From assembly GCA_903936565.1 (NCBI GenBank), contig CAIZVZ010000014.1, forward strand, positions 1-34,514: a stretch of DNA of 34,514 nt. The letters are read 5' to 3'. The DNA is from an uncultured bacterium (GTDB lineage Bacteria > Patescibacteriota > Minisyncoccia > Phycocordibacterales > CAIZLB01). The translations under genes and the position numbers were made by a program. Shown here one piece after another: positions 15,236-23,824 of this stretch (its first letter is position 1; each line of letters starts with the position of its first letter). The notes beneath the pieces were generated by a model. The model was not told where the DNA came from. It did not search any database and was given only the letters and a program-made list of their open reading frames with translations.

Positions 15236-18058
15236 ATGAATAACACAGATCAAGGAATGGGTATGGGTTCAGTAGCGGGAGCGGGGATGGGAAATGGAAT
15301 GGCAACGGGCGTGGGACAATCTCCGGATGCACCTGTGCAAAATAATCCAATACAAAATACTCAGCCGGCCCCGGCGTCAACGCAGGCCTCAGCACCAGCA
15401 CCGGCGTCTTCATCAGCCCCAGAACCAATGTGGGCGCCGACTTCCGTGTCGACTCCGGTTTTTGTACCTACAGAATCTACACCTTCAATATCTACTACAC
15501 TACAACCGGAATTCAAACCAGAACCCCGACCGTTTGTTGATCCTTTTGCATCATCCCCTGTCTCAAACCCTCCAGTTACAACACCGCACTCCTTCTTTCC
15601 TCCAGAGCCAGCGACTCCGACTCCTGCACCAGTCCAAACACCAGCGCCTACAATGAGCGCCTCACCTTCATCTGTGTTTTCATTTAATCCTGCATTAGCG
15701 CCAACTCCTACTTCAAACACGACTTCTGGATCTATCGCAACCCCAGTCTCAAGTCCTGTCTCTGCGCCAGTTTCAAACCCCGCTTATACTCCATCACCGG
15801 CACAAGCACCAGCATCTTTGTATCCACATCCACAAAATACTAATCCAGTTCCAGCTCCCGCAGCGGATTCAAGTCCAAGTCCAATTTCAAATTCTGCTTC
15901 ATTCACACCTCCAGTGTCTAGTCTAAATAACGACCCATTAGCATATCACCCTGATATGGCTGGTGCAAAAAATGGAGGCGGTGTGGGTGCAGGTATGGGT
16001 GGTCTTGGTGTGAACAGCGTGAACACCATGAGCGCCATGGCTAACATGAACAACAAAATGACTCCTCCTAAATCTAAAGGTGGGGGACTTAAATCTTTCT
16101 TAATTCTACTTTTAATATTAATAATAATTCTTGCGGGAGGTGCTGCGGCATACGCTTATGTGAAGAAAATTGGACCATTTGCTTTCACCTCGTATACGGA
16201 GTCAAATTTTTCATCTAGTCTACTTACAAAGATTGCAAGCATGAGTTCCGCGTCTTACATATTTTCTGGTGCAATCAACGTTGTTCCAAGAGACGCTGGT
16301 GCGGTGCCATTTGACCTAAAAGTTTCAAATGAAAAGGAATTAAAAGAGGCTTATTATTATGATAAGCAAAAATTAGAAAGTGCGAGTCTGATAATTTCTT
16401 CATTGAATTCAGCTGCCAATTATTCTAGTTATAAATATCAAAGCTATTCCACAAAGCCTAAAATTAAACCTTACGTAAATAACCTAAGTGAAATCACATT
16501 TCCTCCTGCTGTTGATCCAGAAAGTGTAAAAACCTTTGAATATCAGACAACCGATAATGGAAACAACTTCAATTTAACAGTAACTTTTGTAACAGATGAT
16601 GCTGTAAAATCTGCTAAAGGATACGATAGGCTCGCAACCAGTACGAAAGTGGAAGGAAAGAAGGTGACCTTTACAAAAGATAGTCGTTTTTCATTCTATC
16701 TTAGTGAAGAGCCACCAAAGCCAATGCTTGTAGCTATGAGTGATTCCATGGCAAATCTTCCTCCTGAAATGAATGCGAAAATTGCTGTTGGTGTATCATC
16801 AGATTTCCAGCCAGGTCAATTGGCAAATTGGCAATTCAATCTTGATGCCCAAGGAGATTTTGGTGACATGTCTTTTAAGGTTAACGCTGACGCAATCAAG
16901 AAAGATACAAATTATTATTTCAAAATAAACAATGTACCAAGCTTCTTCTTGTTTAATCAATTAGCAGCAATGAAAGGTAAGTGGATAATGGTACCAATTA
17001 AAACAGCTTCAACTACATCTACTAGTACTTCATCAACTTCAGAGATGGGTATGAATGATAATTATTCTCCATTGTCATCTGTACAATCGAGCATTTCAAG
17101 TAGTGAAGAGAAATATAAAGAAAATCGCGATAAGGCTATAAAACTTGTCAAAAAAGTCGTTGCAATAGCTGATGAGGAACAGATATTTGTTTTTAAAACT
17201 CCACCTACATCAGAGAAAGTTGGTGAAAGAAATTTGGTTAAATATGTACTGGGATTAAGAAAGGACAAAGTGCTAACTTTCTACACGAAAATACAAAGTG
17301 AAATAAATAGTAACCCTGAGTTTGCTGATTATAAGGATGCATTTATAGATCAGGGATACATAAATTATCTAAAGAGTGATGAGTTCAGTCAAACTTTCGA
17401 TTACATGGACAAGAACAATACTCTAACTTTATGGGTTGATAAGGATGGATTTCCAGCTATTGTGGAGAATATAATGCGAGTTGTTCCACCAGACAGTGCG
17501 GTAGGACTTAAGGGTAAGCAAATTAATGTGACGTTTAAATTAGATATTTCTAATATTAATCAAACAATAAATATACAAGCTCCAGCTGGCGCTGTCTCAT
17601 TTGATAAAATTACTGCAGAGATGAATGGTACTGATGCGGGAGGTGGTGCAAGCGGTATCGCAAGTAGTAGTGGTGGTGTTGGGCCAATAGATGAAGCTCG
17701 TCTTAAGGGAATGCAAGCGGCAATGAAATCTAGTTTATCAAACATGAGAGCAGAAGCTGAACTGTTTTATAGTCAAAATTCAAACTCATTTGGTAATAAG
17801 CCGTTTGCATTGAGCGCTTGCTCAAATATGGCAGGCACTTTGTTTGGAAATGAAAAAATGTTTAGTCTATTAAACTATGCAACAAAGAATAACCCATCAA
17901 CCGCGACTTGTGTCTCGAGCGGAAGTTCTGGCGCGGTTACTTCTTGGGCGCTTTCCGCCCCAATTCCTGGTGATGATGGTTTTAGTTGGTGTGTTGATAG
18001 TACGGGGGCTTCTAAGAGAATAATTGATAAGTTAAAAGGGAAGAGTTGTGCTTCGTAA
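15236..18058 (+). CDS. Pro/Ala/Ser-rich single-pass membrane protein with pilin-like C-terminal domain
   Basis: A 940-residue protein of unknown function. Residues 1-270 are low-complexity: first Gly/Met-rich (GMGMGSVAGAGMGNGM), then a long Pro/Ala/Ser/Thr segment. One strong membrane helix (about 283-310, SFLILLLILIIILAGGAAAYAY) is followed by a large extracytoplasmic region. The last 120 residues resemble the head domain of CPR type IV pilins: AAMKSSLSNMRAEAELFYSQN, paired Cys, and FSWCVDSTG near the end. It lacks the prepilin leader. The cytoplasmic Pro-rich arm and pilin-like tail suggest a cell-envelope or pilus-associated role, which is inference. A hairpin follows at 18086-18120. Confidence 0.8.
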   Translation: MNNTDQGMGMGSVAGAGMGNGMATGVGQSPDAPVQNNPIQNTQPAPASTQASAPAPASSSAPEPMWAPTSVSTPVFVPTESTPSISTTLQPEFKPEPRPFVDPFASSPVSNPPVTTPHSFFPPEPATPTPAPVQTPAPTMSASPSSVFSFNPALAPTPTSNTTSGSIATPVSSPVSAPVSNPAYTPSPAQAPASLYPHPQNTNPVPAPAADSSPSPISNSASFTPPVSSLNNDPLAYHPDMAGAKNGGGVGAGMGGLGVNSVNTMSAMANMNNKMTPPKSKGGGLKSFLILLLILIIILAGGAAAYAYVKKIGPFAFTSYTESNFSSSLLTKIASMSSASYIFSGAINVVPRDAGAVPFDLKVSNEKELKEAYYYDKQKLESASLIISSLNSAANYSSYKYQSYSTKPKIKPYVNNLSEITFPPAVDPESVKTFEYQTTDNGNNFNLTVTFVTDDAVKSAKGYDRLATSTKVEGKKVTFTKDSRFSFYLSEEPPKPMLVAMSDSMANLPPEMNAKIAVGVSSDFQPGQLANWQFNLDAQGDFGDMSFKVNADAIKKDTNYYFKINNVPSFFLFNQLAAMKGKWIMVPIKTASTTSTSTSSTSEMGMNDNYSPLSSVQSSISSSEEKYKENRDKAIKLVKKVVAIADEEQIFVFKTPPTSEKVGERNLVKYVLGLRKDKVLTFYTKIQSEINSNPEFADYKDAFIDQGYINYLKSDEFSQTFDYMDKNNTLTLWVDKDGFPAIVENIMRVVPPDSAVGLKGKQINVTFKLDISNINQTINIQAPAGAVSFDKITAEMNGTDAGGGASGIASSSGGVGPIDEARLKGMQAAMKSSLSNMRAEAELFYSQNSNSFGNKPFALSACSNMAGTLFGNEKMFSLLNYATKNNPSTATCVSSGSSGAVTSWALSAPIPGDDGFSWCVDSTGASKRIIDKLKGKSCAS

Positions 18059-18085
18059 TAATTAATAAATAATAGTAAACAATTA

Positions 18086-18120
18086 TAGCGGCAAGACGTT
18101 CCAAGCGGCGCTTGCCGCTA
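18086..18120 (+). terminator. Hairpin after the Pro-rich membrane protein gene
   Basis: Perfect 10-bp stem tagcggcaag (18086-18095) and cttgccgcta (18111-18120) with a 15-nt loop. It lacks a good T-run, so termination strength is uncertain. It marks the left border of the GC-rich block. Confidence 0.5.
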
Positions 18121-18126
18121 TTGGTA

Positions 18127-18223
18127 TTTACAAAGCTATTTCTGTGTGATATTGTTTTTTTTGGATGCTTCGCACCGTTAACGCAAAGTCTTGCTCTGTG
18201 CAGTAGGCACGAATGCGAAGTCC
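18127..18223 (+). promoter_or_regulatory. Promoter and structured leader of the orphan membrane protein gene
   Basis: TTTACA (18127-18132), a 17-nt spacer and TATTGT (18150-18155) form a fair promoter. The leader up to the ATG at 18249 is about 85 nt. It can fold by pairing cttcgca (18168-18174) with tgcgaag (18214-18220), and a smaller gtgc/gcac stem lies inside. No known riboswitch class is recognised. This is the only gene here with a clearly long structured leader. Together with the hairpin before it, this accounts for the whole 18059-18248 gap. Confidence 0.35.
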
Positions 18224-18248
18224 AGTTCACTAGTTTAGATTGATTGCT

Positions 18249-19082
18249 ATGAAAAGAAACTTGAGTTTGATTATGTTGTTCTTGGTCCAAGTTTCGACGA
18301 GCTTGCTCGTCGACGCCAAAGGCATCGAACAACCTGCTGGTCCGCCAGATTCATCGACGACCGAGAGGGGCGAACAACCCAAGACCCAGACACTCGATGT
18401 GGTCACGTTGCAGAACTACGTTCTGCAGTTGCCATCTGGGGAGCTGTGGGTCATGCCGAAGGGCACCATTACCGTTGCGGCCTTGGGCGATGAAATGTCG
18501 TCCAGGTACGGCCCGTATTCAAAGTTACTGGAAGCGGCTTACTTGCATCCCGGCAAAATGATACCGCTTGGGTACGACGGGAGGGCTCAAACCTACAGTC
18601 GTACCGGCTTCTTGAGTATTCAGAGGTCGGATACATCAAACGGAAGCTTGTTTTACGACAAGGCTAGTCGCCAGTTCGTGGAATCAGGCCCAATTACTTA
18701 CATCAAGGACGTGACACCTGTGGTTGCGATACTTCTCGCGGTAAACGTGATTGGCTTAATTGTGATGTTTTGCATGATGTGGGATTGGGTTGGCTTCATT
18801 GGAAAGGGTGGACCTAGGATTGTCGCAGTTCCCATTGCGCTGTTCATCTTCGCTTTTACAAACTGGTTATATGGGCAAACGGTAAGTGACTTTGGGTACT
18901 TGAGAGTCGTGTCCGCAAGCTTTTTTGTGGTCTGGTTTGTCGCAACGGTCGGCACATCTATCAATTGCGGCAGATGTGCTCGCAGTCATCGATTTGCCTA
19001 TCTCAAGTGGCCAGCGTTATTGCTGTTCCTGTATTCCTCCACCCTCGCCCTCTTTGGAAAATGGGGGGACTGGGGAAACTAG
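18249..19082 (+). CDS. Orphan secreted/membrane protein with four C-terminal helices
   Basis: A 277-residue protein that I do not recognise. The ATG at 18249 is chosen over an upstream TTG because it gives a clean signal peptide (MKRNLSLIMLFLVQVSTSLLVDAKG). A soluble segment of about 120 residues follows, then four hydrophobic helices (about 153-175, 184-203, 211-232 and 248-268). A CxxC lies between the last two (NCGRCARS). Base composition differs from the neighbours: 18301-18360 has 35 G+C in 60 by hand count, and codons end in G/C far more often. It is bounded by a hairpin on the left and a terminator on the right, so it is an independent unit. Recent acquisition is possible but not shown. 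Confidence 0.7.
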   Translation: MKRNLSLIMLFLVQVSTSLLVDAKGIEQPAGPPDSSTTERGEQPKTQTLDVVTLQNYVLQLPSGELWVMPKGTITVAALGDEMSSRYGPYSKLLEAAYLHPGKMIPLGYDGRAQTYSRTGFLSIQRSDTSNGSLFYDKASRQFVESGPITYIKDVTPVVAILLAVNVIGLIVMFCMMWDWVGFIGKGGPRIVAVPIALFIFAFTNWLYGQTVSDFGYLRVVSASFFVVWFVATVGTSINCGRCARSHRFAYLKWPALLLFLYSSTLALFGKWGDWGN

Positions 19083-19180
19083 TAGGGTCTCACAAACCTA
19101 CTTATCGGATCAAAAAATGATGGTATCATCCATCAAATGACTACTGGGAATTATCTAGTCACTATAAAACCTTAAATACC

Positions 19181-19204
19181 GCCCCATACCCAGGGGGCGT
19201 TTTT
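19181..19204 (+). terminator. Rho-independent terminator before leuS
   Basis: Stem cgcccc (19181-19186) and ggggcg (19195-19200) with an 8-nt loop, followed by TTTT. It ends the transcript of the GC-rich orphan gene. The rest of the gap (19083-19257) shows no further gene. Confidence 0.8.
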
Positions 19205-19257
19205 CGTTGATAAAATTGGTAGCAAAACTCCTTAACTTGTTATACAATGCTTATATT

Positions 19258-21708
19258 ATGGCTAAAAAACAAGTGTATGACCACAGAAAAATAGAAAAGA
19301 AGTGGCAAAAGAAATGGGAAACAAGCAAAATATATAAAACTGATGACAAGACCCTGAAGCTCGGGCAAAAAAAGTTTTTTGTATTAGATATGTTCCCATA
19401 TCCATCTGGTGAAGGCCTTCACGTTGGTCACCCGAAGGGATACATTGCAACTGACGTTGTTTCTAGAATGAAGCGTATGAGTGGTTTTAAAGTTCTTCAC
19501 CCAATGGGTTGGGATGCATTTGGTTTGCCTGCTGAACAATTTGCAATAAAAAATAAAACCAATCCAATGATTGGTGTTAAGAAAACTGTCGCTAGATTTA
19601 AGAAACAAGTTTCAATTATTGGACTTGATTATGATTGGGATAGAGAAATAAATACAACTGATCCAAAATATTATAAATGGACACAATGGACATTTCTAAA
19701 AATGCTTGAAGCTGGTTTGGCATATGAGTCACATGAGCCAATTAATTGGTGTCCATCATGTAAAACCGGTTTAGCAAATGAAGATGTTGAGGATGGAAAA
19801 TGTGAGAGATGTGGAACTCCTGTAGAGAAAAAACCACTTAGACAATGGGTTATTAAAATCACTAAGTACGCAGATAGATTGTTGAATGATTTGGAAGCAC
19901 TTGAATGGCCAGAGCCTATTAAGGATGCGCAGAGAAATTGGATTGGAAGAAGCGAGGGAGCGGAGGTGACTTTTAAAACTAATGCTGGAGTTGATGTTTC
20001 TGTGTTTACAACAAGAGTAGATACTCTATTTGGTGTGACTTACGTTGTTGTTGCTCCGGAGTCAAAATTAATTGCGGAGTTTGGTAATAGTATAAAAAAT
20101 CAAAAGGAAGTTGCTGAATTTATAAAGAATACCTCAAAAATAAGTGATATAGAGAGAACGGCAGTAGATAAACCAAAAAATGGTCTTAAGTTGGAAGGGG
20201 TTATTGCAATTAATCCATCTAACAACGAAGAGGTTCCAGTATTCATTGCTGATTATGTACTTGCCAACTACGGAACTGGCGCTGTGATGGCTGTTCCTGC
20301 GCATGATACGCGTGATTATGCATTTGCAAAGAAATATGATTTGCCAATTAGGGAGGTTATTAGACCCGAAGTTGAAATCGCTGGAGCTGAACTTTTTGTA
20401 GATGATGGCGTTTTGATTAATTCATCAAAATTTAGTGGATTAACTTCAAGTGAGGCTAGGGGAAAGATTACTAAGACATATGGAAAACTTGTAACAAAAT
20501 ACAAATTACGCGATTGGGTATTTTCTCGTCAGCGTTATTGGGGTGAGCCAATTCCTGTAATTCACTGTACAGAGTGTGGAGTTGTTCCAGTTCCATATAA
20601 AGATTTGCCAGTTGTACTTCCAAAGGTTAAAAGTTATGAGCCGACAGGAACTGGAGAATCTCCGCTTGCAAATATCTCTTCATGGGTAAATGTTAAATGT
20701 CCAAAGTGCAAGGGGCCAGGAAAGCGTGAGACTAACACCATGCCTCAATGGGCAGGATCTTCTTGGTACTATTTGAGATACATGGATCCAAAGAATGATA
20801 AGGCTCTAGTTGACCCTAAGAAGGAAGCATTTTGGTCACCTGTGGATTTTTACGTCGGAGGGGCGGAACACGCTGCTAGGCACCTTATATACGCTAGATT
20901 CTGGCATAAATTCTTACAGGACATCGGAGTCGTTAAATATGGTGAGCCATTTAAGAAATTACAGAACGTGGGATTGATTATGGGAGAAGACGGAAGAAAG
21001 ATGAGTAAGAGATATGGAAATGTTGTTAATCCAGATACAATTGTAGAAACTTATGGAGCTGACACACTTCGATTATATGAAATGTTCATGGGACCATTTG
21101 ATCAAGAAATAACTTGGAAGACTGACAATATTATCGGTGTTAGAAGATTTTTGGAGAGAGTTTGGAGAATGCATGAGAGGGTAGTGGATGATAAAAAAAG
21201 TAAGGCAAAGAAGGGTGTTGCAACAAAGGATACTGTTGGATTAGATAATCCAACAGAGATTTTGTTCAATCAAACTATTAAAAAGGTTACTGATGATATC
21301 GGTACACTTGGTTTTAACACTGCGATTTCTCAAATGATGATTCTTGTAAATCAATTAGAAAAAGTAGAGATAATTCCTAAATCAGTTTACTTAACTTTGA
21401 TAAAATTGTTAGCACCATTTGCTCCACATGCAACAGAAGAATTGTGGATGTTACTTGGTCAAAAGGGAAGTGTTCATACTTCAGGATGGCCAGAATATGA
21501 TTCTGATAAACTGGTTCTTAACACCATAACTGTCATGGTTCAGGTTAATGGAAGGGTTAGGGATCAATTTAATGCTGAGATTGGTATTTCAAAGGAGGAT
21601 ATGGAAAAGTTGGCGCTTGATTCAAAATACATTCAAGATAATTTTGCGGGCAAAACTCCAACTCGAGTTATCGTGGTGCCAAATAAGATTGTGAATTTGG
21701 TTTACTAA
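19258..21708 (+). CDS. leuS: Leucyl-tRNA synthetase
   Basis: This class Ia synthetase charges tRNA-Leu. With the ATG at 19258 it has 816 residues. An upstream in-frame TTG at 19207 is less likely because the protein then gains a non-family extension, and a -10-like TACAAT (19243-19248) lies between the two. The HIGH-type motif HVGH is at about 55-58 after PYPSGEGL, and KMSKR at about 581-585. Between them are a Zn-ribbon-like CPSC...CERCG, the CP1 editing domain with AVMAVPAHDTRDYAFA, and a second CTEC...CPKC pair. The C-terminal anticodon-binding and Leu-specific domains are present. It stands alone between two GC-rich orphan units and ends before a palindromic terminator. Confidence 0.97.
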   Translation: MAKKQVYDHRKIEKKWQKKWETSKIYKTDDKTLKLGQKKFFVLDMFPYPSGEGLHVGHPKGYIATDVVSRMKRMSGFKVLHPMGWDAFGLPAEQFAIKNKTNPMIGVKKTVARFKKQVSIIGLDYDWDREINTTDPKYYKWTQWTFLKMLEAGLAYESHEPINWCPSCKTGLANEDVEDGKCERCGTPVEKKPLRQWVIKITKYADRLLNDLEALEWPEPIKDAQRNWIGRSEGAEVTFKTNAGVDVSVFTTRVDTLFGVTYVVVAPESKLIAEFGNSIKNQKEVAEFIKNTSKISDIERTAVDKPKNGLKLEGVIAINPSNNEEVPVFIADYVLANYGTGAVMAVPAHDTRDYAFAKKYDLPIREVIRPEVEIAGAELFVDDGVLINSSKFSGLTSSEARGKITKTYGKLVTKYKLRDWVFSRQRYWGEPIPVIHCTECGVVPVPYKDLPVVLPKVKSYEPTGTGESPLANISSWVNVKCPKCKGPGKRETNTMPQWAGSSWYYLRYMDPKNDKALVDPKKEAFWSPVDFYVGGAEHAARHLIYARFWHKFLQDIGVVKYGEPFKKLQNVGLIMGEDGRKMSKRYGNVVNPDTIVETYGADTLRLYEMFMGPFDQEITWKTDNIIGVRRFLERVWRMHERVVDDKKSKAKKGVATKDTVGLDNPTEILFNQTIKKVTDDIGTLGFNTAISQMMILVNQLEKVEIIPKSVYLTLIKLLAPFAPHATEELWMLLGQKGSVHTSGWPEYDSDKLVLNTITVMVQVNGRVRDQFNAEIGISKEDMEKLALDSKYIQDNFAGKTPTRVIVVPNKIVNLVY

Positions 21709-21738
21709 AAGACTAAGATAAAATTTAAAAAAGATTCA

Positions 21739-21768
21739 GGGCGGCCACTCTCGCGAGAGTGGCCGCCC
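21739..21768 (+). terminator. Perfect 30-nt palindrome, bidirectional terminator
   Basis: gggcggccactctcg (21739-21753) is followed at once by its exact reverse complement. It lies between the stop of leuS and the stop of the convergent reverse-strand gene at 21798. On the minus strand the hairpin is followed after a few bases by a run of T (plus-strand aaaaaa), which fits termination of the reverse gene. On the plus strand no T-run follows. Confidence 0.65.
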
Positions 21769-21797
21769 TTGGGTTGTTGGGGGACGGGGACAGTTGC

Positions 21798-22220
21798 TTA
21801 CGCAGCCTTGCTACGGGTCTTCTTCGGCTTCTTCTTTGCGGTGGCACAAATGGTCTTCTGTGGCCTTGCCAAGCGAATGGCTACCCTAAGCGCCTCAGCC
21901 TGAGCTGGTTCCACGCTTTTGCAGTCCGGATGAAGCAGTCTACTGATAGTGACCGCGTGAATCTGGACCCCACTTTTCTGTGGGGTGTCCCGTTTGACCA
22001 GCACGAGGTAGGTATCGGCAATGGCGGTGCGGTGCGTGGTGTGGCCACTGTCGCTAATACCGCAGGATTTCATGAAGCGGCCGATGGCAGCTTCGCTGTC
22101 ACCATGAGCGTCCTTGATCTTAAAGACCCCGCCTTTTCCGCCTTGCTTTTTCTCGACATAGGCCATTCCGCCAGCTTCTCCAAGTGGGGATTTAACTAAC
22201 AATACGTTGATGTAGCACAT
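21798..22220 (-). CDS. Orphan protein with Lys/Arg-rich C-terminal tail
   Basis: A 140-residue reading frame that I do not recognise. An internal ATG at 22164-22166 gives a 122-residue alternative beginning MAYVEKKQGGKGG, with GGAG-like bases before it; the start is undecided. The tail TAKKKPKKTRSKAA is strongly basic, like the disordered tails of small DNA- or RNA-binding proteins. The middle (GRFMKSCGISDSGHTTHRTAIADTYLVLV) looks like a folded domain. It is GC-rich compared with leuS and mltG, like the gene at 18249. A plus-strand frame over the same bases reads as low-quality protein and is not favoured. A promoter may lie near 22290-22320 on the minus strand. Confidence 0.6.
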   Translation of the reverse strand: MCYINVLLVKSPLGEAGGMAYVEKKQGGKGGVFKIKDAHGDSEAAIGRFMKSCGISDSGHTTHRTAIADTYLVLVKRDTPQKSGVQIHAVTISRLLHPDCKSVEPAQAEALRVAIRLARPQKTICATAKKKPKKTRSKAA

Positions 22221-22340
22221 GTGCTGTATTCTGTTGATGGTTACTGAATTGATTATCTACTCTGGGCACCGAAAAAAGATCGGTCCGGAGACAATATAAT
22301 CATATTTCTGATTACTTGTAAATAGCTACAGAATTTTCAG

Positions 22341-23231
22341 CTAGTTTGCTGTTTTGTTTCCACCTCTTGATCCAATTAGGTACGTTTGAATATTATTCTT
22401 GTGTTGCTCATAAGTTTTTGAACAATGGATTTTTCGATTGTTGTCGTGTAGATAATACATACAATCTGTTTTTTGAGGAGCGTAAGCAGCCTTCAATGCG
22501 TCTATGCTTATATTTGAAATTGCTGTAGGGGGTAGGCCTAGATTTGAATAGGTATTATATGGTGAATCAATCTTCTTATCAGCTGAGGCTATTTTTGGCC
22601 ACCAATCTTCAGGGCTTCCTTTTGCGTATTGCAGAGTCGCATCCATTCCAAGTGTCATCCCTTTAAATAGCCTATTCCAGATAACTCCAGAAATTAAATT
22701 CATATCTTTTGGTCCTGCAGCTTCTCTTTGAATAATTGAAGCGATTCGCACAGCTGTTTCAAGGTTGATTTTTTTAGTGCTTGCTTTGATCTTCTTATCT
22801 CCTAATATTTTTTCTCCAACTTGTTTATCAAATTCGGCCATACCCTGGTCGGCCACCTCCTTGCCGGTAGCATCAATTTTAATCCAATATGAACCAGGCA
22901 TAAAGAAACCCTCCATGGCACCATCGTCATCCCTGGGGGCTGAATTGATAAACTCCCGCTTATCCTTTTCAGTCCAATTGATAATCTTGGCGATTTTGTC
23001 GGCTATTTCCTCGATTCTCATACCAGGGTTGATGGTTATGTATCTAACGTATGGATTGGCCAGATTTATGTAAAAAGACAGGGGGTTATTCTCGTCTAAA
23101 TTGGACCTTGAGTATATAAGACCTATACTAAAAATGAAGCCAATTATGGCAATAATAGTCAAGGTCTTCCAGCGATTTTTACCTATATTGTTGGCTGTTC
23201 TTTTGGATTTAGATGTACTTCTGTGGATCAT
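22341..23231 (-). CDS. mltG: Endolytic murein transglycosylase
   Basis: A 296-residue YceG/MltG protein that cuts nascent glycan strands and releases new peptidoglycan ends. One membrane helix lies at about 22-40, followed by a small LysM-like N-lobe and the lytic domain. The catalytic Glu is in ASIIQREA (Glu170). Other family blocks are LISGVIWNRLFKGMTLGMDATLQYA, YNTYSNLGLPPTAISNIS and AAYAPQKTDCMYYLHD. The length is slightly below the usual 330-350 residues, from a shorter N-terminal part. The gene is divergent from the sigma factor gene and shares a 56-nt spacer with it. Confidence 0.95.
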   Translation of the reverse strand: MIHRSTSKSKRTANNIGKNRWKTLTIIAIIGFIFSIGLIYSRSNLDENNPLSFYINLANPYVRYITINPGMRIEEIADKIAKIINWTEKDKREFINSAPRDDDGAMEGFFMPGSYWIKIDATGKEVADQGMAEFDKQVGEKILGDKKIKASTKKINLETAVRIASIIQREAAGPKDMNLISGVIWNRLFKGMTLGMDATLQYAKGSPEDWWPKIASADKKIDSPYNTYSNLGLPPTAISNISIDALKAAYAPQKTDCMYYLHDNNRKIHCSKTYEQHKNNIQTYLIGSRGGNKTAN

Positions 23232-23239
23232 GTGATACT

Positions 23240-23268
23240 ATTATAGTACAAGATGTAATAAAGGTGAA
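23240..23268 (-). promoter_or_regulatory. Promoter of mltG
   Basis: On the minus strand, TTCACC (23268-23263), a 17-nt spacer and a perfect TATAAT (23245-23240). The ATG at 23231 lies 8 nt after the -10 box, again giving an almost leaderless transcript. Confidence 0.65.
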
Positions 23269-23287
23269 CCCATCTACGTCATAATCT

Positions 23288-23821
23288 ATGTCTAGAAAGA
23301 CACACATGAGCCAGCTTAAAAAGGACTTTGCCAAAACGTATGACGAGCATTCGGATGCTATTTTCAGATATGCATATTTTAAGCTCTCAGATACAGAAAA
23401 AGCTAAGGATGTCGTTCAAGACACCTTCGTTAAGTTTTGGGAATACATTTCAGCTGATGTGGAAAATGAGTTACAGAACGTAAAAGCACTTTTATATCGG
23501 ATAGCCTTAAATACAATAATAGACCTCTATAGAAAGCGTAAAACCTTTTCTTTAGACACTTTGGCTGACGATGGGTTTGATCCTGCGTTTGAGCCAGAAC
23601 AGGATGTCTTTGAAAGACATGAGTCAGAGGCGGTATTAAGGGCGATAAGTGAACTTGAGGAAGAGGATAAAAACATCATGTTCATGAGGTATATAGAAGG
23701 ACTATCGTTTGATGATATCGCTGAGGTAACAGGGCAGAGGTCAAATACCGTAACTGTTAAGGTGCATAGATTACTCAAGCAGTTAAGGCAATCTTTGAAT
23801 ATTAATGAAACTACAGAATAA
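23288..23821 (+). CDS. ECF-type RNA polymerase sigma factor
   Basis: A 177-residue sigma-70 family factor with only regions 2 and 4, as in extracytoplasmic-function sigmas. Region 2 covers the segment from YAYFKLSDTEKAKDVVQDTF to FWEYI. Region 4 covers MRYIEGLSFDDIAEVTGQRSNTVTVKVHRLLKQL with a clear helix-turn-helix. A later start at Met7 (23306-23308, MSQLKKDF) is possible. It is followed after 3 nt by a membrane protein whose position and layout fit a cognate regulator. Its target promoters cannot be read from the window. Confidence 0.94.
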   Translation: MSRKTHMSQLKKDFAKTYDEHSDAIFRYAYFKLSDTEKAKDVVQDTFVKFWEYISADVENELQNVKALLYRIALNTIIDLYRKRKTFSLDTLADDGFDPAFEPEQDVFERHESEAVLRAISELEEEDKNIMFMRYIEGLSFDDIAEVTGQRSNTVTVKVHRLLKQLRQSLNINETTE

Positions 23822-23824
23822 AAC

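Noticed and set aside
15361-15720. Reverse-strand 119-residue frame in the Pro-rich gene
   Set aside because: A shadow of the Pro/Ala codon repeats. Its Gly/Val/Ala product has no domain and no upstream signals.
18240-18251. TTG start at 18240 for the orphan membrane protein
   Set aside because: The ATG at 18249 gives a standard signal peptide starting MKRN and needs no alternative start codon.
21759-22199. Plus-strand frame over the GC-rich orphan gene
   Set aside because: The reverse-strand frame gives a more protein-like sequence with a basic tail and sits correctly against the terminator at 21739-21768.
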